From an uncultured Clostridia bacterium (GTDB lineage: Bacteria; Bacillota; Clostridia; Oscillospirales; Acutalibacteraceae), in NCBI GenBank assembly GCA_947369085.1, contig CANBJR010000006.1, positions 1 to 64,000 on the forward strand: DNA of 64,000 nucleotides, in the 5' to 3' direction. Shown one piece after another: positions 36,269 through 45,804 of this stretch (position 1 is the stretch's first letter; each line of letters begins with the position of its first letter). The notes below the pieces were generated by a model, which was not told the origin of the DNA, ran no database searches, and saw only the letters and a list, made by a program, of their open reading frames with translations. A program made the position numbers and the translations under genes.

Positions 36269-36955
36269 TTAATCAGCTGAAACATCATAGTTTTCGCCAA
36301 ACTTGAGGTGAGCAAACTTGCCTGAACGCTTTTGCGCAGGTTCAGGTTTTACGCTGAATTTTTCTTCAACAACCTCTTCGGCGACAGATTTTACTTCACT
36401 TTGCTCCACTGATTGTAATTCTATATTTTCAGGAGCAGGCTCTTCTTTAATATCATTTGTGGGATATTTTTCATCAAGAGCTTTTTGGGAATCATCAAGG
36501 TCTGCGGAAGTTGGGAGGTCATCAATAGCCTTAATGTGATTTCTGTAAAGCTCAATTAATTCATTTCTGAGTGCAACTGCGTCAGACTGGAGCTGAAGGT
36601 AATTTTCTTTCTCAATAGCTGTCATCTTGTTAGCGTCAACAAGCAAAGACTGCGCCTTATTCTCAGCGTCACGAACAATTTTTGCAGCTTTCTCTTTTGC
36701 TTCTCTGATGCAAGCGTCAGAAACCTTCTGTGAAGCTAAAAGCGCATTTCTAACAGTTTCCTCATCTGATTTATACTGTTCAACACGAGTTGCAAGTATG
36801 TCGATTTTATGAACAAGATTTGTTTTTTCTTTTTTAAGCTGCTCAAACGAAGAAATAACCTCGTCAATAAAAGCATCTACGTCTTCTGCTCTGTAGCCGC
36901 CGCTTAAGGTGGCTTTCCTGAAACTTATATTTTTAATCTCATCAATTGTAAGCAT
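36269..36955 (-). CDS. divIVA: DivIVA-domain cell-division/polarity protein
   Basis: N-terminal DivIVA domain ISFRKATLSGGYRAEDVDAF (10-29) with the lipid-binding lead, then a long coiled coil (about 35-145) and an acidic, Glu/Pro-rich tail of about 80 residues. In Firmicutes DivIVA marks curved membrane at septa and poles. 228 residues. AAGGAG lies before the ATG. Placed between ylmH and ileS as in Bacillus. Confidence 0.93.
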   Translation of the reverse strand: MLTIDEIKNISFRKATLSGGYRAEDVDAFIDEVISSFEQLKKEKTNLVHKIDILATRVEQYKSDEETVRNALLASQKVSDACIREAKEKAAKIVRDAENKAQSLLVDANKMTAIEKENYLQLQSDAVALRNELIELYRNHIKAIDDLPTSADLDDSQKALDEKYPTNDIKEEPAPENIELQSVEQSEVKSVAEEVVEEKFSVKPEPAQKRSGKFAHLKFGENYDVSAD

Positions 36956-36968
36956 ATGTATGCACTCC

Positions 36969-37715
36969 TTATCTAAAATGAATTAGAGAAATTCTGATAC
37001 GCCCCTTTTTCGTTTCACCCATAACAGCGTTCAGAATATATTTCCCATTTCCTCGAATAATCAGTACATCTCCAACAGCGGTTGGCTGACTGATATTCAT
37101 TGTTTGAATATAATTTTGACTTACGTTGCCTGTCATAATAAGCGACTTTGTCTTTTCGCGTGATAATCCCGTTACAGCAGCTACAATATTATCTAATCTA
37201 AGCGATGAAACAACAAGCAATAATTCTTCTGTTCCTCTTCCCTCAGGCAGTTTTGACAAATCAGCGTTGCAGATTTTTACACCGACATTGCCGATTTTAA
37301 AAATTTGAGAAACGATATAATCTTCAAGTTCGCTTTTTACAAAAATAATTGTTCTTCCGTCGCCAACAAGAATATCTCCGACTGTCTCACGTTCAATACC
37401 AAGTGACATCAAAGCTCCGAGAAAATCCCTGTGAGTAAGTCTGTCGCAATTGCGATAGCGAAATTCAAGCGCAGAAATCGGAAAAACGAGCTTTACGTCG
37501 CTATCGCTCAGTGCAAGTACTTTTCTTTCGCTGCTTTCATAACCGCCGAAAAAACAGTAGTTTTCAAAACAAATTGTCCTTAGATATTTTTCAGCCAAAG
37601 CTTGTTTTCTTTCGCTTAGAAACGAAAAGAAATACGGTTTATGTCGCGTATAACACAAATTGGCAGCGTCATCAAGCTTTGAGTAAAAAAGCTTGTCATC
37701 ATCAGAAGTATACAC
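36969..37715 (-). CDS. ylmH: YlmH-family RNA-binding protein with S4 domain
   Basis: 248 residues: N-terminal YlmH-specific part (PYFFSFLSERKQALAEKYL), middle LGALMSLGIERETVGDILVG, and a C-terminal S4 domain with LRLDNIVAAVTGLSREKTKSL near 175-195. Relatives bind stalled ribosomal material or 23S rRNA and lie in the division cluster. The GTG start overlaps the sepF end by 14 bp; its ribosome site is weak, which fits coupled translation. The usual ylmG gene between sepF and ylmH is absent. Confidence 0.92.
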   Translation of the reverse strand: MYTSDDDKLFYSKLDDAANLCYTRHKPYFFSFLSERKQALAEKYLRTICFENYCFFGGYESSERKVLALSDSDVKLVFPISALEFRYRNCDRLTHRDFLGALMSLGIERETVGDILVGDGRTIIFVKSELEDYIVSQIFKIGNVGVKICNADLSKLPEGRGTEELLLVVSSLRLDNIVAAVTGLSREKTKSLIMTGNVSQNYIQTMNISQPTAVGDVLIIRGNGKYILNAVMGETKKGRIRISLIHFR

Positions 37716-38172
37716 CGCTGTTTTCTAATTCGTCGAGTAAATCATCACCGGTAAGGTCAACATTACTCGGAATAATAATGTAAGTATTTGTAGCTACTCT
37801 TTTAATTTTTCCCCTGTTTGCATAAGCAACACCGCTTAAAAAATCAAGAATTCTTCTTGCCATATCCTTGTTTGTGTCTTCAAGATTAAGAACAACAGTA
37901 TGAGTTTTCATAAGCTCATCGGCAATTGAACGAGTTTCCTCGCCAAATCTCTCGGGTTTAAAAATACCAACCTGAAGTTTCGCAGTTGCGTTGATATTTA
38001 CAACCTTGTTTCTTCCGCCAACCTCTCTATCTCTGTCACGTTCTCTTTCCCTTACGGGTTGTTCTTCCTCGTAGCCGTCGTCACCTTCATCAGCGTATCC
38101 GTACTCATCGTACTCATACTCGTCGTCCGGTGCGTCCCACATACGCTTAAACTTATCAACAATTCCTGCCAT
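37702..38172 (-). CDS. sepF: Cell division protein SepF
   Basis: Anchors FtsZ to the membrane and bends it at the septum. N-terminal amphipathic MAGIVDKFKRMWDA membrane-binding helix, a very acidic then Arg/Glu-repetitive linker (EREREDRD-like, 20-55), and the SepF core LQVGIFKPERFGEETRSIAD, VLNLEDTNKDMARRILDFLSG and YIIIPSNVDL. 156 residues. Confidence 0.95.
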   Translation of the reverse strand: MAGIVDKFKRMWDAPDDEYEYDEYGYADEGDDGYEEEQPVRERERDRDREVGGRNKVVNINATAKLQVGIFKPERFGEETRSIADELMKTHTVVLNLEDTNKDMARRILDFLSGVAYANRGKIKRVATNTYIIIPSNVDLTGDDLLDELENSGVYF

Positions 38173-38190
38173 TTATATTTCCTCCTAAAA

Positions 38191-38904
38191 TTATGTGTAA
38201 TCTCTTGCGCCAAAAAGCGACGAACCTATTCTTACCATATTGGCGCCTTCCAATATTGCTTCATAATAATCAGCAGACATTCCCATTGAAAGAATAGTCA
38301 TACTTATATTATCTAATTTTTTTTGCGATATGTCAATAAATATATTATGCATATTATTAAAATATTTAGAAATTTTATGTTTATTATCACAAATTGGAGG
38401 TATTGTCATCAATCCTTTGACTGAAATTCCTTCAATTTTGGATATTTCACAGAGCAATTCTTCAAGGTTTTCAGGATACACTCCTGATTTGTTTTCTTCT
38501 CTGCCTATGTTAACTTCAACAAGAATATCGGTAATCTTATTAAGTTTAATAGACTGCTTTGCAATTTCATTCGCAAGCTTTACAGAATCAACAGACTGAA
38601 TTAAATCTACCTTGTCTACAATCTGTCTTACCTTATTAGTCTGTAGGTGTCCGATAAACTGCAATGAACACTTCTCAAGATTGTAGCTGTCGTATTTTGA
38701 CAAAAGCTCCTGAACCTTGTTTTCACCAATATGATCAAGACCGAGATTTATTGCGTGATTGATAATCTCTGGCTCAACTGTTTTGGTAGCAGCGAGAAAT
38801 GTTATATCATCCCTGCTTTTACCAACCTTTTGCGCTGCTTCTGCAATTCTTTCATTTATTATCTTATAATTGTATTCGACGTCACTCAATGACCTTGCCG
38901 TCAT
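38191..38904 (-). CDS. YggS/PLPBP-family pyridoxal-phosphate homeostasis protein
   Basis: Single-domain PLP-binding barrel. The PLP lysine is in TFLAATKTVEPE near 40, with HIGENKVQELLSK, QFIGHLQTNKVR and a closing LSMGMSADYYEAI followed by VRIGSSLFG. Helps keep free PLP and amino-acid pools balanced. I start at 38904 (MTARSLSD), 9 nt after AGGGAG; the track's ATG is too close to that site. Bacillus ylmE equivalent, upstream of sepF. Confidence 0.95.
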   Translation of the reverse strand: MTARSLSDVEYNYKIINERIAEAAQKVGKSRDDITFLAATKTVEPEIINHAINLGLDHIGENKVQELLSKYDSYNLEKCSLQFIGHLQTNKVRQIVDKVDLIQSVDSVKLANEIAKQSIKLNKITDILVEVNIGREENKSGVYPENLEELLCEISKIEGISVKGLMTIPPICDNKHKISKYFNNMHNIFIDISQKKLDNISMTILSMGMSADYYEAILEGANMVRIGSSLFGARDYT

Positions 38905-40165
38905 ACAAATCATCTCCCTTTAAAATTACCTTATCATAAAGTGAAACTGTTTCTCCGTTAAACAATTCATCTTCATCTGGAGAAGTATCACAGATAACAT
39001 AGTCATCATCAGCATAAAGAATGGAAATCTGTTTAAACTGAACCTCACTTCCGTAGAGTACATAAACACCCTGAACCTTTTTCTGCTCAGTATGCTTATT
39101 GTCGTTTTCATCATAAATTGTCTTAGTAACATAATCATCGTGAATTGCACGCTTGCTTATACGAAGTCCCGTGTATGTGCCAAGTCCGATTTCAACAGGT
39201 TCTTGTCTTGCTTCAATTAAGCCCTCGTCCATATAGTCACACTTAAGAATTACAAGAGCGTCTGAATCGGTTGTTTCCTGATGAATTCTGTAAATTGAAG
39301 CCGGAACGCTGTCTGTTGCTGCATCAGAAAATAAAATAGTAACGTTTCCGTCCCAAAGAGAAAGCTCGGTTGCCTCATCAGCAGATACCTTGCAGGCAAC
39401 ATACCAGTTTAAGCTACTGATAATTTTTCCTGCCGTGTTATCGGATATGTTGGATTTTTGTACTTTTTCTAAATCATTTAGCTTTATTCTATCAATATCT
39501 GAATACTTTATAGAATTTTCATATCCGTCACAATACTCGGAAAAATAACCTGCTTTGTCTGATTTAATTGTACCGATACTTTCTCCCGATGAATTTTTTA
39601 AACTGTCAATCTGTGCTTGAAGGCTTGAAATTTCTGAATTAAAATTAGTGTATTTACCTGTATAAAGCTGCCTTTGATTAATTGAAGAAAGTAAATTATA
39701 TGAATCGGTAAACGCAGAATTTAATTCTCCGTTATTTATATCATCAAGGTAATTTATAAGGTTATTGTGTATTGAATTGTTAATGGTGTCGATTCCGACA
39801 TTGTTAACAGAGTTATTCTTTTGCAAAGATTCAAGAGTGCTTTTCTGCTTTTCAAGAGCAGCAGCAGTTGTCTGAGCAAGAGCGTCATCTTCGTTTTCAT
39901 AAATATTAGCTATTGCACCGCCCACCTTGACTTCTTCACCCTCATAGCAAGAATAAGAAAGCACACCGTTAGTATTGTTGCTTATAACATTCTCATCACG
40001 GATTATAAAAGCGTTTGTAAAAATTTTATTTGTTACTGTAGTTTGTACTGCATTTTCAGTAGGGTACATATCAAAATTTGCACTGATTAGAAGATAAGCA
40101 ACGTATATAAGCGCAAGAATTGTGAGCGCTGATACAAGTATTCGCTTAAAAAGTAATTTATCCAT
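38882..40165 (-). CDS. HlyD-like membrane-fusion protein in the division cluster
   Basis: 427 residues with one N-terminal membrane segment (about 10-30). A lipoyl-like half follows (NGVLSYSCYEGEEVKVGGAI), then a coiled-coil hairpin rich in Leu/Gln/Asn (about 90-215), a second lipoyl half (SIGTIKSDKAGYFSEYCDGY), and a C-terminal barrel with VPASIYRIHQE and VYVLYGSEVQFKQI. No transporter partner lies nearby. Clostridia often carry such a putative membrane fusion protein next to ylmE-sepF, so a role in envelope assembly at division is plausible. It overlaps yggS and miaA by a few bases. Confidence 0.8.
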   Translation of the reverse strand: MDKLLFKRILVSALTILALIYVAYLLISANFDMYPTENAVQTTVTNKIFTNAFIIRDENVISNNTNGVLSYSCYEGEEVKVGGAIANIYENEDDALAQTTAAALEKQKSTLESLQKNNSVNNVGIDTINNSIHNNLINYLDDINNGELNSAFTDSYNLLSSINQRQLYTGKYTNFNSEISSLQAQIDSLKNSSGESIGTIKSDKAGYFSEYCDGYENSIKYSDIDRIKLNDLEKVQKSNISDNTAGKIISSLNWYVACKVSADEATELSLWDGNVTILFSDAATDSVPASIYRIHQETTDSDALVILKCDYMDEGLIEARQEPVEIGLGTYTGLRISKRAIHDDYVTKTIYDENDNKHTEQKKVQGVYVLYGSEVQFKQISILYADDDYVICDTSPDEDELFNGETVSLYDKVILKGDDLYDGKVIE

Positions 40166-41144
40166 AAATATATCCTTTTTTTATTATTTCAACGGCTTTA
40201 GCAAGTAGTTCTTCAAAAGAATTATATTCATCTGCGTAAAGCCAGTTCATATCCAAATCTCTTTTAAACCAGGTAATTTGGCGCTTTGAGTATCTGCGTG
40301 TTTCCATTTTTAGTTTGTCTATACATTCTTCAAGAGTTTTTTCACCATTAAAATACGGCAAGAGCTCCTTATAACCGATTGCCTTTACCGAAGTTAAACT
40401 AAGTTTATTTGAAATAACTTCCTTTGCTTCATTTAAAAGCCCGCTTTCAAGCATTATATCAACACGTTTATTTACTCTTTCATAAAGTTTTGACCTGTCT
40501 TTAAAATTAAGTCCGATTTTTATGGGCTTGTAAGGACTTTTTACAAGTCTCGATTTTTTATTTTGTTCTGTAATGGTTGTGCCTGTAGTTTTATAAAACT
40601 CAATTGCACGAATTATTCTTTTAGGATTTTTTTCAGTTTTCAGCCTATTAGCAGAATCTATATCAAATTCTGAAAGCATTTTTAGAAGAGTTTCTATCCC
40701 CTCTTCCTCGTAAATTTTACGAAGTTCAAGCGAAAGCTTTTCGTCACGCTGTTCTTCACTGAAAGTTATATGGTTAAGGAGTGAATCAACATACAGTCCA
40801 GTGCCTCCGACAATAAACGGAAGCTTGCCTCTTGAAATAATATCAGATATACATTCAGATGCATCCTTCACAAACATTGCGACAGAATAAGTTTCATCAG
40901 GTGAAACAAAATCTATTAAGTGGTGCTTTATACCTTCCATTTCATCCACTGTAGGTTTTGCGGTAGCAATCTGCATTCCTTTGTAAATTTGCATTGAATC
41001 AGCAGAAATAATTTCGCCGTTAAACATTTTTGCAAGTTTTATTGAGAGTTTTGTTTTGCCCGATGCAGTCGGGCCTACAATTGAAACAACTTTTATTAAA
41101 TTTTCCAGAATATCACACCCTGCCGAACTGCTTTTCAATTTCAT
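40158..41144 (-). CDS. miaA: tRNA dimethylallyltransferase
   Basis: Adds the isopentenyl group to A37 of tRNAs reading UNN codons; MiaB, also in this window, then methylthiolates it. P-loop VGPTASGKTKLS, the SADSMQIYKGMQIATAKP site, HHLIDFVSPDETYSV, GGTGLYVDSLL and the RYSKRQITWFKRD tail are visible. The start is unclear. The ATG at 41144 lies inside mutL with no ribosome site, while a CTG at 41108 has AGGGTG 7 nt ahead and would give the usual short lead before IKVVSIVGPT. Confidence 0.95.
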   Translation of the reverse strand: MKLKSSSAGCDILENLIKVVSIVGPTASGKTKLSIKLAKMFNGEIISADSMQIYKGMQIATAKPTVDEMEGIKHHLIDFVSPDETYSVAMFVKDASECISDIISRGKLPFIVGGTGLYVDSLLNHITFSEEQRDEKLSLELRKIYEEEGIETLLKMLSEFDIDSANRLKTEKNPKRIIRAIEFYKTTGTTITEQNKKSRLVKSPYKPIKIGLNFKDRSKLYERVNKRVDIMLESGLLNEAKEVISNKLSLTSVKAIGYKELLPYFNGEKTLEECIDKLKMETRRYSKRQITWFKRDLDMNWLYADEYNSFEELLAKAVEIIKKGYIYG

Positions 41145-43155
41145 TTTTGGTCATAACTATACAAACAGGCCTGCCGTGAGGGCAGTACTTTATCTGAGGA
41201 TTTTCTTCGAGTTTTTTTACAATGTCAATCAGTTCCTGCGGAGTGCTTTTATTTCCCGCTTTTATTGCGGAGCGGCACGCAACATTGTGATAGAACCAAT
41301 CCATTTTTTCTGTAAAAATATCATTTTTACCCATGGCAATGTAATCAGCCATTTCTGTAACACAATCGTTTATATCGGCAGCGTCAAGGTACTGCGGTGC
41401 ACTTCTTACTATTACCGTGCTGTTTCCGAAATCCTCAACGTCGAAAGCACATGATTTGAACATATCAATATTATTAATAGCGGCGTCGTATTCAGTTTTA
41501 TCAAGCGTTACAGTAATCGGATGAAGAAGCATCTGCGAAAAAGAAGCCGCCTTTTCTGCCTTAAGTTTTTCATAAATCATACGCTCATGAGCAGCGTGTT
41601 TATCAATAAACAAAATCTCTTTTTTATTCTTTTCTGCAATTATATATGTGCCGAATGCCTCGCCTATATATTTGATTTCAGTTTCAGTTTGCTCCATAAA
41701 AATGGGTATAGAATTACCTTTCGAATCAGCAAAACCATATTCTTTATCTTTTGAAATATCAGGAGAACCAATTTTCTTAGTCGTTTGTACTTCTCGTTTG
41801 GGCTCTGATACCACAGCAGGAATAATCTCTTGTTGAGGTTTAAAAGAATTTTCTTTATTTGAACTGTTTATAGCCTGATTAGTATAAATATTAAATGGAT
41901 TGCCTGAATCGGAAAGCTTTATGTTGTCAATACTCTTTCTTTTTGAAGATGTAGTTTTTTCAGCATTAACTGAGCTGAAATTTATGCTTTCAAAAGAATT
42001 AAAATCATCTTTTACCTTTTTAGCTTCGGGTTCTGTCGAAGATTTTAAAACGGGCTTAGGGGTTTCAGGTTGTTTTGATAATATCGCATGCGCATTATTG
42101 AAAGGATTAAATCCATTACGCTCGTTAAATGCTGCATTATTTTTAAATGATGCGTTCTTTCGGCTGTCAAACTTCATAAGCGAAGATTTTACTGCGTGAT
42201 AAACTGCATCAAAAACAGGCCGTTCGTTTATAAAACGCACTTCAATTTTTGCGGGATGAACATTAACATCAATCATTTCAAACGGAAGCTCAATATTTAG
42301 CACACAGGACGGAAATTTTCCAACCATTATTGAACCCTTAAATGCTTCCTCAATTGCCGCCATAGCAGTTCTTGTTTTAACATAACGTCCGTTGATAAAG
42401 AAATTTTGCATATTTCTGTTTGGACGTGAATTTACGGGTTTTGAAACATAGCCTTTAATTTTAATTGCGTCAAGCTCATATTCAACGGGTATTAAGCCAT
42501 TTGCAAAATCCTTGCCAAACACAGAATACACAGCAGAAATAAGCTTACCGTCTCCAAAGGTTTTAAGCGCTTGCTTTCCGTCTTTTATGTATGTAAATGC
42601 AATTTCAGGATGCGAAAGAGCTGTTTTGTCAATAATATTTGATACAGCGTTTCCCTCTGAAACATCTTTTTTCAGAAACTTAGCACGTGCGGGAATGTTG
42701 TAAAACAAATCCCTGATAATAAAAGTTGTACCAATTGGACATCCCGCATCATCAAAGGAAATTTCTTCTCCGCCGTCAATTTCATAGCTTGAACCAATTT
42801 CCTCATTAATATTTCTTGTAATCAGTTGAAGTCTTGAAACTGCGCAGATTGAAGCGAGTGCTTCACCTCTGAAACCGAGAGTTGAGATACAATCAAGGTC
42901 ATTTTCAAATTTCACCTTGCTCGTAGCATGCCTTAAAAATGCAACTTTGATATCATCTTTTAAGATTCCGCATCCATCATCGGTGACACGCATAAAGGTA
43001 GTTCCGCCGTTTTTAATTTCAACGGTGATGTTTTTAGCACCGGCATCTATTGAATTTTCAACGAGTTCCTTAATAACGGAAGCCGGACGTTCAACGACCT
43101 CGCCTGCCGCAATAAGTTCCGCAACATGCTTGTCAAGAACATTAATAACACCCAT
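41113..43155 (-). CDS. mutL: DNA mismatch repair protein MutL
   Basis: GHKL ATPase with N box ELVENSIDAGAKNI, the DDGCGI motif and FRGEALASICAV (to about 330), a Ser/Lys-rich linker of about 150 residues, and a C-terminal dimerisation domain. That domain carries the metal-dependent endonuclease motif DKHAAHERMIYE near 525, so it is a nicking MutL as in species lacking MutH. The closing CPHGRPV motif is also present. 680 residues, 23 bp after mutS. Confidence 0.97.
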   Translation of the reverse strand: MGVINVLDKHVAELIAAGEVVERPASVIKELVENSIDAGAKNITVEIKNGGTTFMRVTDDGCGILKDDIKVAFLRHATSKVKFENDLDCISTLGFRGEALASICAVSRLQLITRNINEEIGSSYEIDGGEEISFDDAGCPIGTTFIIRDLFYNIPARAKFLKKDVSEGNAVSNIIDKTALSHPEIAFTYIKDGKQALKTFGDGKLISAVYSVFGKDFANGLIPVEYELDAIKIKGYVSKPVNSRPNRNMQNFFINGRYVKTRTAMAAIEEAFKGSIMVGKFPSCVLNIELPFEMIDVNVHPAKIEVRFINERPVFDAVYHAVKSSLMKFDSRKNASFKNNAAFNERNGFNPFNNAHAILSKQPETPKPVLKSSTEPEAKKVKDDFNSFESINFSSVNAEKTTSSKRKSIDNIKLSDSGNPFNIYTNQAINSSNKENSFKPQQEIIPAVVSEPKREVQTTKKIGSPDISKDKEYGFADSKGNSIPIFMEQTETEIKYIGEAFGTYIIAEKNKKEILFIDKHAAHERMIYEKLKAEKAASFSQMLLHPITVTLDKTEYDAAINNIDMFKSCAFDVEDFGNSTVIVRSAPQYLDAADINDCVTEMADYIAMGKNDIFTEKMDWFYHNVACRSAIKAGNKSTPQELIDIVKKLEENPQIKYCPHGRPVCIVMTKNEIEKQFGRV

Positions 43156-43178
43156 AATGTCACCGCCTTTCTAAAACA

Positions 43179-45767
43179 TTATATCATATTCTTTAATTCG
43201 TAAAGCAAATTCATTGCTTCTATCGGGGTTAGTGTGTTTAAATCTGACTCTTTCAGCTTATCAATTACAGGACTTTGTTCTACGCCTAAAAGTGAAAGCT
43301 GCATATCGCCGTTTTCTTCTTTAATTATTTCTATCTTTCCATCATCATTGCTTTCGATTTCCGCGAGAATCTCTTTTGCACGGTTGATTATTGACTGAGG
43401 AACACCGGCAAGCTTTGCAACCTCAATACCGTAGCTGTCATCTGCACCACCGGGAATAATCCTGCGCAAAAAGGTTATATCATCACCGCGTTTTTTTACT
43501 GCGATGTTGTAATTCTTTACACCTTCAAGAAGATTTTCCATTACCGTAAGCTCGTGATAGTGAGTAGCAAACAAAGTTTTTGCACCAAGCTTCTTTTTAT
43601 CAGCACAAAACTCAAGCACTGCTCTTGCAATACTCATACCGTCAAAAGTGGAAGTACCTCTGCCTATTTCGTCAAGAATAAGCAGGCTTTTTGATGTAGC
43701 ATTTTTAACTATATTTGCGACCTCGCTCATTTCAACCATAAATGTTGACTGTCCCGAAGCCAAATCATCGGACGCACCCACCCTTGTGAAAATACTGTCT
43801 ACAATTCCAATCTCGGCAGATGATGCAGGAACAAAACTGCCCATCTGAGCCATAAGAACAATAAGAGCAATCTGGCGCATATATGTTGACTTACCTGCCA
43901 TATTTGGGCCTGTGATTATTGCTACTCTGTCACTGTTGCTGTCAAGGCAAACATCATTTGGAACAAACGGAGCATCCTTTAAAAGGACTTCAACAACAGG
44001 ATGACGTGAATCTTTGATTCTTATTGCAGACGAAAGATTAACATCGGGACGAATATATCTATTATCTGACGCTACATTTGCAAGTGAAACAATAACATCA
44101 AGCGTTGCAATTGCCTTTGCCGTCTTTTGAATACGTTCAAGGTTATCTGCAACATTTTTTCTGACAGCGTCAAATAAGGAAAATTCAAGTGCAACTGATC
44201 TGTCCTTTGCGCCGAGTATTCTGCCTTCAACCTCTTTTAAATCCTGTGTAATGTATCTTTCGCAATTTGTAAGAGTTTGTTTTCTTATGTATGTATCGGG
44301 AACAAGGTCTTTATATGAATTTGTTACTTCAATATAGTAACCAAACACTCTGTTATAGCCTACTTTGAGTTTAGGAATACCTGTTAATTCTCTTTGTTCA
44401 GCCTCAATTTTAGCAAGGATATCCTTTGAGTTATTCATATCACCTGTTACTAAATCGAGTTCGTCATTATATCCTCGCTTAATCATTCCGCCCTCTCTTA
44501 TAGTAAAAGGCGGTTCTTCAACGATAGCGCTGTCAATAAGACTAAATATATCATCAAGAGTATCAATATCATGATGAATTTTTCTGATATAAGAGGCTTT
44601 GCAGTCAGAGATAAGTTCTGAAATTCTCGGTAGATTCTGAATAGCCGAGCAAAGCGAACGCAAATCTCTGGCGTTTGCCGATCCGTAAACGATTTTTGTC
44701 ATCAGTCTTTCAATATCAAAAATACCGGAAATGTTATCTGTAATTTCAAGGCGCAGCATTGTATCATTGACAAGCTCTTCAACAGCAGACTGACGATTAT
44801 TAATTGAAGATATATTCATAAGCGGATGCTCAAGCCAAGAGCGAATCAGTCTTTTGCCCATTGCAGTTTTAGTCTTATCAATAACCCACAGTAGTGAACC
44901 TCGCTTTTCTTTAGTAAGCATTGTCTGCGTAAGTTCAAGATTGCGCTGTGTGTTGTAATCAAGCCTCATATACTGGCTTTCGCTGTAAATTTCAATGTGA
45001 TTTATGCGTTCAAGTCCGCTTTTCTGAGTATCCTTTAGGTATGACAGTAAAGCTCCGATTGTAGAAACAAGCACTTCACTGTCAGCTACATTCTCCGAAT
45101 TTTCTTTAAAATGTTCAGTAACTGTATTTTTGCAGAGGTTGTAATCAAACTCATCGTCCTCAATCATCTCAACACCGGCTGAAAGCTTGGTTTTAATAAA
45201 TTTCGGAAGTTCTTTGATTTTTACAATATCTCCGCCTATAAGAATTTCCTTTGGATTGTAGCTCGCAAGTTGACTTGTAAGAACATTATATGAATCTTTT
45301 CCTGAAATTTCCGTAGCGTATAATTCTCCTGTAGAAATATCACAAAAGCAAATTCCTATATGCTTGCTTTTTGAGAACATACAACAGATGTAATTGTTTT
45401 TACTTTCGTCGAGCATACTCGATTCCATAACAGTACCTGGTGTGATTACACGAATAATATCACGCTTTACAAGACCTTTAGCCTTTGCAGGGTCTTCGGT
45501 TTGCTCGCAAATTGCAACCTTATAACCTTTCGATACAAGACGAGCTATATATCCCTCACAGCTGTGAAAAGGAACTCCGCACATTGGCGCACGCTCGTCC
45601 TGACCGCAGTCACGGCCTGTAAGTGTGAGTTCTAATTCTTTAGAGGCAAGCTTGGCGTCATCATAGAACATTTCGTAGAAATCTCCAAGACGAAAAAACA
45701 AAATACTGTCCTTATTTTCTTCTTTAATTTTAAAATACTGTTTCATCATCGGAGATAACTCCGCCAT
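43179..45767 (-). CDS. mutS: DNA mismatch repair protein MutS
   Basis: Mismatch sensor. The mismatch-reading Phe-X-Glu is in LFFRLGDFYEMFYDDA near 25-40, followed by connector, lever and clamp domains, Walker A ITGPNMAGKSTYMRQ near 620, Walker B LLILDEIGRGTSTFDG, and a C-terminal helix-turn-helix. 862 residues, full length. Preceded by miaB-ylbF and followed by mutL-miaA, the Bacillus-type order. Confidence 0.98.
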   Translation of the reverse strand: MAELSPMMKQYFKIKEENKDSILFFRLGDFYEMFYDDAKLASKELELTLTGRDCGQDERAPMCGVPFHSCEGYIARLVSKGYKVAICEQTEDPAKAKGLVKRDIIRVITPGTVMESSMLDESKNNYICCMFSKSKHIGICFCDISTGELYATEISGKDSYNVLTSQLASYNPKEILIGGDIVKIKELPKFIKTKLSAGVEMIEDDEFDYNLCKNTVTEHFKENSENVADSEVLVSTIGALLSYLKDTQKSGLERINHIEIYSESQYMRLDYNTQRNLELTQTMLTKEKRGSLLWVIDKTKTAMGKRLIRSWLEHPLMNISSINNRQSAVEELVNDTMLRLEITDNISGIFDIERLMTKIVYGSANARDLRSLCSAIQNLPRISELISDCKASYIRKIHHDIDTLDDIFSLIDSAIVEEPPFTIREGGMIKRGYNDELDLVTGDMNNSKDILAKIEAEQRELTGIPKLKVGYNRVFGYYIEVTNSYKDLVPDTYIRKQTLTNCERYITQDLKEVEGRILGAKDRSVALEFSLFDAVRKNVADNLERIQKTAKAIATLDVIVSLANVASDNRYIRPDVNLSSAIRIKDSRHPVVEVLLKDAPFVPNDVCLDSNSDRVAIITGPNMAGKSTYMRQIALIVLMAQMGSFVPASSAEIGIVDSIFTRVGASDDLASGQSTFMVEMSEVANIVKNATSKSLLILDEIGRGTSTFDGMSIARAVLEFCADKKKLGAKTLFATHYHELTVMENLLEGVKNYNIAVKKRGDDITFLRRIIPGGADDSYGIEVAKLAGVPQSIINRAKEILAEIESNDDGKIEIIKEENGDMQLSLLGVEQSPVIDKLKESDLNTLTPIEAMNLLYELKNMI

Positions 45768-45804
45768 AATCTCACACCCTTTTAAGCTTAATTAAAAAAC
45801 AAAT

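Noticed and set aside
41056-41454. 132-residue plus-strand ORF
   Set aside because: Antisense to the mutL/miaA junction; no start signal.
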